NCBI GenBank assembly: GCA_002281005.1
Contig: NCFD01000132.1
Coordinates: forward strand, 1 to 5,082
Source of the DNA: Acidocella sp. 35-58-6
GTDB taxonomy: Bacteria; Pseudomonadota; Alphaproteobacteria; Acetobacterales; Acetobacteraceae
Length of the DNA: 5,082 nucleotides
Reading direction: 5' to 3'
Shown: in pieces, positions 1 to 5,082 of the stretch
Layout: each line of letters opens with the position of its first letter
Numbering within the stretch: the stretch's first letter is position 1
The notes under the pieces: model-generated
What the model was told of the DNA's origin: nothing
The model's database searches: none
The model's input: the letters and a program-made list of their open reading frames with translations, nothing else
Made by a program: the position numbers and the translations under genes

Positions 1-2133
1 GTCATGGAGGCATTTCGTAGCGTTGGGCTCGAGGAAATGGGCCGCCGGGCCACCGCTTTAAACAAACAGGTGCGACTCGCAGCACCTTACGGCGTGGTGG
101 CGCAGCACCGGTACGACCCGCTGCCCGCACCGCTAACAGCCACCGAATTTGCGTTGTTAGAGGCCGGGATCAAGCAACGTGCGGGGGTTTTGAACAGCCT
201 GCTTGAAGATTTGTATGGCCGACAAAGCGTGCTGCAAAATGGCCTGGTACCGCCCATTGAGGTATTTAAGAGTCGGCATTTTGTCCGCAGCCTATGCACC
301 GGTACCCCGCTCGCCACGCCGCGGCTATCACTTTATGCCGCCGATATCATTCGCGGCACCGATGGCCGCTTTCAGATCGTCCGCGATCATACCGGGATCA
401 TACCAAGTTTTGGTCATGCGCTGACACTGCGCCGGGTCGCCTCAGGCACGGTTCCGGAGTTGTTTCGGGCAGGCGGGCTGCGCAGCCTGCGGCCCGCGCG
501 CGAAATGCTGGTTGATCATTTGCAACGCGACAGTCAGGGCGGCATGGTGGCGATTCTCTCAGCCAGCGCTGGCAGCCCGGCGCAATCGCTCGACATGATG
601 GACGATGCCCTGCTGGCACGTGCCCTGGGCGTGCTGCTAATTGAACCTGGCGATTTGGCTACCCGTGGCGGCGCCCTGCATGTAAAAACGCTCTCGGGCC
701 TGCTGCATGTCGCGACACTAATACGTGGCCTGTCAGGCATTGAGCTAGACCCGCTTGAGCAAGGTGGCCGCCCCGGTGCCGGTATTCCGGGTGCGTTTGG
801 CGCCATTCGCGCCGGGGTACTGAATATGCTCAACGCTCCTGGAAGTTCCTTGGCTGAAGTCCCTGAAATTGCAGCTTATATTCCTCAATTATTTGAAACA
901 TTTTGCGGTGCGGCACCACTGCTGCCTGCCGCGAAAGGCGATATTCTCGCCTCAGCCTCCAAGGCCCCCTTTGTGGATAGTTCCGGCCTTCTTTCCACGC
1001 CGTTGATGTTCCGGTTGTTCGGCTGGCACGACGGTACCGGGTGGCAGGTTCTGCCCGGTGGCCTGGCGTTTGGGCTTAATGAGGCGGGCACGCCTACAAA
1101 CATGAAAGACATCTGGGTGCTGGACGCTGACGAGCCGCATTACTATTCAGGGGTCTCCCATTCCGAGCCACAGGCCCGCGTGCCGTTCCTGCCCGCCGCG
1201 CATTTGCCATCGCGGATGGCTGATAATTTGTTCTGGCTTGGCCGCTCGGTTGAACGCTTGGAGGCCGCCGCCCGCCTGTTGATGCTGGCCTTACCTCGGC
1301 TCGAAGCTGGTACGTCGTTGCCGCGTGATGCCGCCGAACGCAGCCTGATCACCCGTTGTCTCGCCAAAGCCCAGCTACTGCCTGATGATTTAGCAAGCGG
1401 GAATATTTCGGGCCGGTTGCTCCGGCAATCTCTGGCACGGCGCAAACCAATGGCAGCGCTGCTGCGGGAGGTAACGCGACTGGTGAACGCCGCAAGCGAA
1501 CGGCTAAGCCCAACCATGCTGGCCACCGTACAACTGGCCTTAGACCAAGCCACCACGGCACTGGCACCGGATGAAGAGCAGGCGTTACCAACCATTTTGG
1601 GCTTTGCCGCCACCTTTGCCGGAATTGCCGCCGAAAATATGTCGCGCGATGGCGGCTGGCTGTTCCTTGAAATGGGCCGCCGGCTTGAACGCGCTGAGGC
1701 TTTCTCAGAAAGTTTGGCTATATTGCTTGATGCCCCTCCGGAGCGCCTGGAACCAGGTTTGGCGCTGGGTATTGAGCTTGCGGATTCGGTGCTGAGCTAC
1801 GACCTTCGGCACGCAGGGATTTTGGCACCGGGCCCGGTGCTGGCGATGATTTTAGCTGACTCCGGCAACCCGCGCAGCCTGGGTTTTCAGTGTTCAGCGC
1901 TCCGCTGGTCGCTGGACCGGCTAGGCGCTGACGATGACGCCGAGTCCGCCCGCCTGCTGCACACGGAGGCCACCAAACTGGCCAGTGGCACCGCCGAACT
2001 CGCTGGGCCGCTCAGTGCCATTGCCGCACGGCTGCGGCTGCTCTCGGATCGGGTGCAACGGCGCTTCTTCACGTTATTGCCCGAAGCCCACCAATTGGAA
2101 GACGAAGAAGAAGTCATGGCAGGGACATCGTGA
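1..2133 (+). CDS. Circularly permuted type-2 ATP-grasp-like / alpha-E fusion protein, degenerate ATP-grasp half; 5' end probably outside the window
   Basis: The first in-frame ATG is at 4, giving 709 residues (numbering used here). The frame is open to base 1, and family members usually carry a further N-terminal stretch (YDE...HW type), so the true start is probably upstream. Residues about 1-395 match the COG2308 ATP-grasp fold: LEAGIKQRAGVLNSLLEDLYG, LYAAD at 110-114, NAPG at 277-280, LPGGL at 350-354 and KDIWVLD from 368. Residues about 401-700 are an alpha-E domain (COG2307): LPSRMADNLFWLGR at 401-414, GWLFLEMGRRLER at 551-563, LADS at 592-595 and NPRSL at 622-626. The ATP-grasp half lacks the block between about 310 and 330 that normally holds a (V/I)(V/I)K lysine and glycine-rich loop. 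The usual acidic RR(I/V)DDDF motif is RGLSGIEL (241-248). The family comparison is from memory. The family is thought to form amide bonds; this copy may be catalytically dead. It is coupled to the transglutaminase gene by a 4-nt overlap. Confidence 0.88.
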   Translation, partial: VMEAFRSVGLEEMGRRATALNKQVRLAAPYGVVAQHRYDPLPAPLTATEFALLEAGIKQRAGVLNSLLEDLYGRQSVLQNGLVPPIEVFKSRHFVRSLCTGTPLATPRLSLYAADIIRGTDGRFQIVRDHTGIIPSFGHALTLRRVASGTVPELFRAGGLRSLRPAREMLVDHLQRDSQGGMVAILSASAGSPAQSLDMMDDALLARALGVLLIEPGDLATRGGALHVKTLSGLLHVATLIRGLSGIELDPLEQGGRPGAGIPGAFGAIRAGVLNMLNAPGSSLAEVPEIAAYIPQLFETFCGAAPLLPAAKGDILASASKAPFVDSSGLLSTPLMFRLFGWHDGTGWQVLPGGLAFGLNEAGTPTNMKDIWVLDADEPHYYSGVSHSEPQARVPFLPAAHLPSRMADNLFWLGRSVERLEAAARLLMLALPRLEAGTSLPRDAAERSLITRCLAKAQLLPDDLASGNISGRLLRQSLARRKPMAALLREVTRLVNAASERLSPTMLATVQLALDQATTALAPDEEQALPTILGFAATFAGIAAENMSRDGGWLFLEMGRRLERAEAFSESLAILLDAPPERLEPGLALGIELADSVLSYDLRHAGILAPGPVLAMILADSGNPRSLGFQCSALRWSLDRLGADDDAESARLLHTEATKLASGTAELAGPLSAIAARLRLLSDRVQRRFFTLLPEAHQLEDEEEVMAGTS
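2121..2129 (+). promoter_or_regulatory. Ribosome binding site and coupling junction of the transglutaminase gene
   Basis: AGGG at 2121-2124 lies five bases before the GTG at 2130. That GTG overlaps the TGA stop (2131-2133) of the upstream gene as GTGA. The ribosome site supports the GTG as the real start and points to translational coupling of the two genes. Confidence 0.65.
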
Positions 2134-2996
2134 TCTACCGGCTGCATCACGCGACCATTTATGAATATGCCGAGCCGGTGCTGCTGGGCACACATTTCAT
2201 GCATTTAGTGCCGCGTGCTCGGCCGGGGCAGACTGTTAAGGAATCGGTGCTTGAGGTTTCACCAACGCCTGATAACCGGCGCAATGAAGTTGACCATTTC
2301 GGCAATTTCACGACCACAGTGTCTCTCACCAATCCACATAAGCAGTTCGTTGTTGAACTGAGTGCCACCATCGACGTGGCACAACCGGCACCACCGGCCC
2401 CTTCCAGCACCCCGGGGTTTGAGCAGATTGCGTCCGCAAGTGTAAACCGGGCGGACATTGCCGAATACACGCTGCCGAGCGCCTTGGCGGCGCCAAGTAT
2501 TGAACTTGCCGCCTATGGCAAAGCCAGTTTTCCGGCGGGCGAGCCGATTTTAAGTGGGCTGCTGAATTTGAATCAGCGGGTGTTCAACGACATGACCTAC
2601 AAGCCTGGGGTCACCAATACTGCAACCACGGCCGCGCACGCGCTTAAAAGCCGGGTGGGCGTGTGCCAGGATTACGCCCATCTCATGATCGCAGCGCTAC
2701 GGGCCGTTGGCCTGCCGGCCCGCTATGTCTCGGGTTATCTGCGTACCTCGCCACCGGCAGGGCAGATCAAACGCCGCGGCGCTGACCAGTCCCACGCCTG
2801 GGTTTCGGTCTGGATCGGTGACTATGCCGGCTGGGTTGATTTCGACCCCACCAACAATTTGCTGGTTTCAGATGAGCACGTGACTCTCGCCTGGGGCCGC
2901 GACTTCCAGGATGTCAGCCCTTTGCGTGGCATCATCCTGGGCGGCGGGCGTCACACTTTGCGGGTTAATGTCGATTTAGACCCGGTACTGACCTGA
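2130..2996 (+). CDS. Bacterial transglutaminase-like cysteine protein with N-terminal beta domain
   Basis: A 288-residue protein, the usual full length for this family (COG1305). Residues 1 to about 95 form the bacterial transglutaminase N-terminal beta domain, opening MIYRLHHATIYEYAEPV. The catalytic core spans about 130-245. Cys179 sits in RVGVCQDYAHLMIAALRAVG, His222 in DQSHAWVSVW and Asp239 in WVDFDPTNN, so the Cys-His-Asp triad is complete. The tail (GRDFQDVSPLRG, then GGGRHTLRVNV) is also typical. No signal peptide or membrane segment is seen, so it should be cytoplasmic. The fold supports either amide hydrolysis (peptidase, deamidase) or transamidation, and the sequence cannot decide which. 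The gene follows the ATP-grasp/alpha-E gene with a 4-nt overlap, the recurrent partner arrangement. An intact triad here contrasts with the eroded ATP-grasp domain beside it. Confidence 0.93.
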   Translation: MIYRLHHATIYEYAEPVLLGTHFMHLVPRARPGQTVKESVLEVSPTPDNRRNEVDHFGNFTTTVSLTNPHKQFVVELSATIDVAQPAPPAPSSTPGFEQIASASVNRADIAEYTLPSALAAPSIELAAYGKASFPAGEPILSGLLNLNQRVFNDMTYKPGVTNTATTAAHALKSRVGVCQDYAHLMIAALRAVGLPARYVSGYLRTSPPAGQIKRRGADQSHAWVSVWIGDYAGWVDFDPTNNLLVSDEHVTLAWGRDFQDVSPLRGIILGGGRHTLRVNVDLDPVLT

Positions 2997-2997
2997 T

Positions 2998-3012
2998 TTA
3001 AGCAGCGCTTAA
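2998..3012. repeat. Short inverted repeat at the convergent 3' ends
   Basis: TTAAGC (2998-3003) and GCTTAA (3007-3012) form a perfect 6-bp inverted repeat with a 3-base AGC loop. It covers the last codons and the stop of the minus-strand small gene and begins two bases after the transglutaminase stop. It has no GC-rich stem and no T-run, so a role as a bidirectional terminator is only a weak possibility. Confidence 0.3.
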
Positions 3013-3291
3013 GCGGCGGACATTGGCGCTGACCTTGGTGCGATAATGCGCCATCACCTTATCCGCGCCGAGGTCGGATTTGCCGCCCAAGGCTGCTGCC
3101 ATCATCATGTGGCCGGCTTCCATTAGTGAATGCATTTTTTCATTCACCATCAATTCGGCTTCCTGCTGCACATCGTCGCCGCCAAGAGCGAATTTGGTGA
3201 GGCGCATTGCAATCACCTGTTGCGACTCAATGGCGAGTAAAGTGCTTTGGAAAGCCATGGTAGCAAACGAAAAAACTGAGTTATTAAACAT
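2998..3291 (-). CDS. Small helix-rich hypothetical protein (97 aa)
   Basis: I do not recognise a named family with confidence. The chosen start is the ATG at 3291-3289 because AAGGGG (3302-3297) lies five bases upstream. The frame stays open to an ATG at 3417, but that would overlap the FUSC gene by about 50 bases and add a composition-poor leader. The protein begins MFNNSVFSFATMAFQSTLLA. Its middle (IESQQVIAMRLTKFALGG), an acidic helix (QQEAELMVNEKMHSLMEAG), a methionine/alanine stretch (HMMMAAALGG) and a basic tail (HYRTKVSANVRRLSAA) all look helical and amphipathic. No transmembrane segment, signal peptide or cysteine is present. The layout resembles small phasin-like or helical-bundle proteins common in alphaproteobacteria, but that is a resemblance only. 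It follows the FUSC gene on the same strand after 73 nt and converges with the transglutaminase gene. Confidence 0.75.
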   Translation of the reverse strand: MFNNSVFSFATMAFQSTLLAIESQQVIAMRLTKFALGGDDVQQEAELMVNEKMHSLMEAGHMMMAAALGGKSDLGADKVMAHYRTKVSANVRRLSAA

Positions 3292-3364
3292 ACTGGCCCC
3301 TTGGTTATACCATATACATGGGCGCAAACTGCCATATTGCCTAACGTTATCTTTTACGAAAAGG
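3292..3364 (-). promoter_or_regulatory. AT-rich gap with ribosome site and possible control region of the small hypothetical gene
   Basis: This 73-nt gap is the only intergenic stretch of note and is clearly richer in A and T than the genes around it. On the minus strand it carries AAGGGG (3302-3297), a good ribosome site for the ATG at 3291. A TTGACC box (3369-3364) overlaps the FUSC stop codon and could be a -35 element, but no convincing -10 box follows at 16-18 bases. ATATGG occurs twice (3337-3332 and 3315-3310), 22 bases apart. I see no intrinsic terminator, so read-through from the FUSC gene is possible. Confidence 0.4.
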
Positions 3365-5082
3365 TCAAGGGCTCGTAATAAGCTCGACTTGCCGGGCCAA
3401 TCGCACCAGAGCCTCACTCCCTGCTCCCCCTGGCAGCTTGGGCCGGGCCGTTGGCTTTGCGGTCAGGCTTTGGGTTAAAAAAGCTTGCCATTCCCGCCAT
3501 AATTCCCGTGAAGCGGGCGAAATTTCGGGCCGGTCCAGTGCCAAAACCGACAATCGGCCGGCCATCCGGCGCAGTGCCGCATCCACGATGGCACCACGTT
3601 CAATCGTGGCATCCCGGCCCTTATGCGGCTCAAGCAAAGCCCGCGCGAGTGAGGCTTCCAGATTATTACTGGCCATGCCGGCAGCCCGGCGGGCGGATTC
3701 GACGGCTGACGTACCTTCCAGCAAAGCGGTGAAAACCGCCCGAACGTAGGCAGCATGGGCCGCCAGCGCCTGGGCGATGCTGGCTTCGACCCGAAAATGC
3801 TCAAAACTTGGCCAAAGCAGTAAATTGCCAAATACCGCCAAGGCGCCCCCTAAGGCCGTGTAACCGATTCGCGACAGTGCGACCGTGAGTTCGTTGGTAC
3901 CGGGAACAATCTGTTCCACCAGCAGCACCACCATAGGGGTTAAGGCCGCCTGGAAGGCCGCGTAACTGACCCCGCGAATGGCGAAGGCAAACATTGTCAG
4001 TGGCAACATGATCAACGCAAGGCTGAGTTGGGTTTGTGCAAGCAGGCCAATGCCAGCCGCCAGCGCCCCCCCCAAAGCGGTACCGCCGATCCGCTCGGCA
4101 GCCCGCACCCAGGTTGCCGAAAAATACGGCTGCAAGCAGAGGATCCTGGTGGTGGTGGCCCAATGCGCGAATTGCTGGTGCAATGACATGGTGAACGCCA
4201 GGGTTGGCGTGGCAATGCAGGCGGTTCGCAGGGCATGGCGCATCGGTGCTGCGGCAAAATTAAAGTTTGAGCGGATCGGCGACCAAATGCGGATTGAGAG
4301 CGGCAGCACCGAGACCCCGGACATCGTCTGGCCCGCCGGGCTGGAGACTGTCATCAGAACTGCAAGATTTTCGGCCATGCCGGCCAGAATATGGGCGGCG
4401 GCGGACTCGGGAGGCAGCTTATCAATTTCAGTGCGCAACCGGACAAGGCTCACCTGCTTTTTGGGGGTGTCGAGCCTGACCCCGGTTTGAATATCTGGCC
4501 CCAGCGCCGCCAGCCAACCGGCCATCAGACGCAGTGGCCGCGCGGTATGCTCGCGGATGGCGGCATCCTGCTCAAACACTTCTGAGAGGGCGATAAATCC
4601 GCCAAATATTTGCTCAAGGGTCTGCAGCCTGACTGAAACCTGCGCGGCGCGTTGGCTAACCAGCCCGCGGCGGCGAAACGTATCAAGCGCCACGCCACGG
4701 GCCGTTTCAATCGCCTCACGCACGCTGCGGCGATGCAAGGCCGCGTGAGCTTCAAAAGCAGCACTGCTGTGGGCTGGTTGTGCCAAAGCCGCGAGGTCTT
4801 TGGCGAACTGACTAAGCTTCAGCGCCACATCACCCAGAGCGTCGCGGGCCGGCTGGTAGGGATGAATTTGCCATATCACCAGCGTCAGGGCGGCGGCCCA
4901 CAGAGCACCAGCAAATAAATTAGCCCCCTGCGCCGCGGCGGCAAGCATGGACCCTGATGGATAATCGAGCGCCAGTACGATGACCACGCTCAACAAGTTT
5001 CCCACCTGTAGCCCGCCCTGCCCGTAAATGCGGGCGTAACTTACACAAAAGATTGCAAAGCCAGCGGCCGGGGCTGCGATCC
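3365..5082 (-). CDS. FUSC-family inner-membrane protein (aromatic acid exporter-like), N-terminus outside the window
   Basis: The minus-strand frame is open from the right window edge to the TGA at 3367-3365, so this is a 5'-partial gene. A GTG at 5005 would give 546 residues (numbering used here), but the coding-like sequence upstream of it (AAGFAIFCVSYARIYGQGG) indicates an internal codon. FUSC proteins have two membrane blocks separated by a soluble region. Visible here are the end of the first block (hydrophobic 3-13 and 20-47, ending WQIHPYQPAR), a soluble helical stretch (about 50-245), and the second block (about 255-402). The second block shows the hallmark LQPYFSATWVRAAERIGGT (Q292-P293), then helices IGGTALGGALAAGIGLLA, LSLALIMLPLTMFAFAI and IGYTALGGALAVFGNLLLW. 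A cytoplasmic tail of about 145 residues follows. Relatives such as AaeB and the fusaric acid resistance proteins are assigned to export of aromatic acids; the substrate here cannot be told. An HlyD-type adaptor partner, if any, would lie beyond the window. Confidence 0.88.
   Translation of the reverse strand, partial: IAAPAAGFAIFCVSYARIYGQGGLQVGNLLSVVIVLALDYPSGSMLAAAAQGANLFAGALWAAALTLVIWQIHPYQPARDALGDVALKLSQFAKDLAALAQPAHSSAAFEAHAALHRRSVREAIETARGVALDTFRRRGLVSQRAAQVSVRLQTLEQIFGGFIALSEVFEQDAAIREHTARPLRLMAGWLAALGPDIQTGVRLDTPKKQVSLVRLRTEIDKLPPESAAAHILAGMAENLAVLMTVSSPAGQTMSGVSVLPLSIRIWSPIRSNFNFAAAPMRHALRTACIATPTLAFTMSLHQQFAHWATTTRILCLQPYFSATWVRAAERIGGTALGGALAAGIGLLAQTQLSLALIMLPLTMFAFAIRGVSYAAFQAALTPMVVLLVEQIVPGTNELTVALSRIGYTALGGALAVFGNLLLWPSFEHFRVEASIAQALAAHAAYVRAVFTALLEGTSAVESARRAAGMASNNLEASLARALLEPHKGRDATIERGAIVDAALRRMAGRLSVLALDRPEISPASRELWREWQAFLTQSLTAKPTARPKLPGGAGSEALVRLARQVELITSP

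Noticed and set aside
1143..1613. 156-aa minus-strand open frame inside the alpha-E region
   Set aside because: It lies wholly opposite a well-conserved coding region, its product is low-complexity (Ser/Arg/Ala-rich) with no recognisable motif, and such long antisense frames are expected in GC-rich DNA.
1..2133. Calling the ATP-grasp/alpha-E gene a pseudogene
   Set aside because: The frame is uninterrupted over 700 codons, the alpha-E motifs are intact and coupling to the next gene is preserved. Loss of catalytic residues fits a maintained pseudoenzyme better than a decaying gene.
3346..3369. TTGACC as the -35 box of a sigma-70 promoter
   Set aside because: No acceptable -10 hexamer lies 16-18 bases downstream (GTTAGG and TTAGGC are poor), so I mention it only as a possibility within the gap.
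3292..3417. Longer start (ATG at 3417) for the small hypothetical protein
   Set aside because: It would overlap the end of the FUSC gene and translate the AT-rich gap. The ATG at 3291 has a much better ribosome site and begins the helical part.
3080..3478. 132-aa plus-strand open frame across the small gene, the gap and the FUSC 3' end
   Set aside because: It is antisense to two supported genes, lacks a ribosome site and recognisable domain, and spans a non-coding gap.
3003..5005. GTG at 5005 as the true start of the FUSC protein
   Set aside because: The frame stays open to the window edge and encodes plausible membrane-protein sequence there. The first FUSC membrane block would otherwise be mostly missing.

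Overview
The window holds four protein-coding genes of moderately high GC (about 60% by eye) and no RNA genes, mobile elements, CRISPR or long non-coding stretches. Gene content, the ATP-grasp/alpha-E fusion and base composition suggest an alphaproteobacterium, possibly an Acetobacteraceae-like acidophile. That placement is an inference from family style, not from a marker gene.

Left half (1-2996, + strand): a two-gene, translationally coupled unit. The first gene, whose beginning probably lies before the window, encodes a circularly permuted type-2 ATP-grasp-like domain (COG2308 type) fused to an alpha-E domain (COG2307 type). Its stop codon overlaps the GTG start of the second gene, a 288-aa bacterial transglutaminase-like protein with an intact Cys-His-Asp triad. 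ATP-grasp, alpha-E and transglutaminase genes recur together in bacteria. Comparative genomics has predicted that they form a peptide-synthesis, tagging or cleavage system, but its chemistry is uncharacterised as far as I know.

The most notable point is that the ATP-grasp half looks degenerate. The block that normally holds the nucleotide-contacting lysine and a glycine-rich loop is missing, and several other signature residues are replaced, yet the frame is intact and the alpha-E half is well preserved. This suggests a pseudoenzyme or scaffold working with the active transglutaminase, perhaps beside a catalytically competent paralogue elsewhere.

Right half (2998-5082, - strand): a 97-aa, helix-rich small protein of unknown function converges on the transglutaminase gene with one base between the stop codons. 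Upstream of it, on the same strand after a 73-nt AT-rich gap, lies a FUSC-family (fusaric acid resistance/aromatic acid exporter-like) inner-membrane protein. Its reading frame runs off the right edge of the window. Nothing in the sequence ties the FUSC gene functionally to the ATP-grasp/transglutaminase unit.
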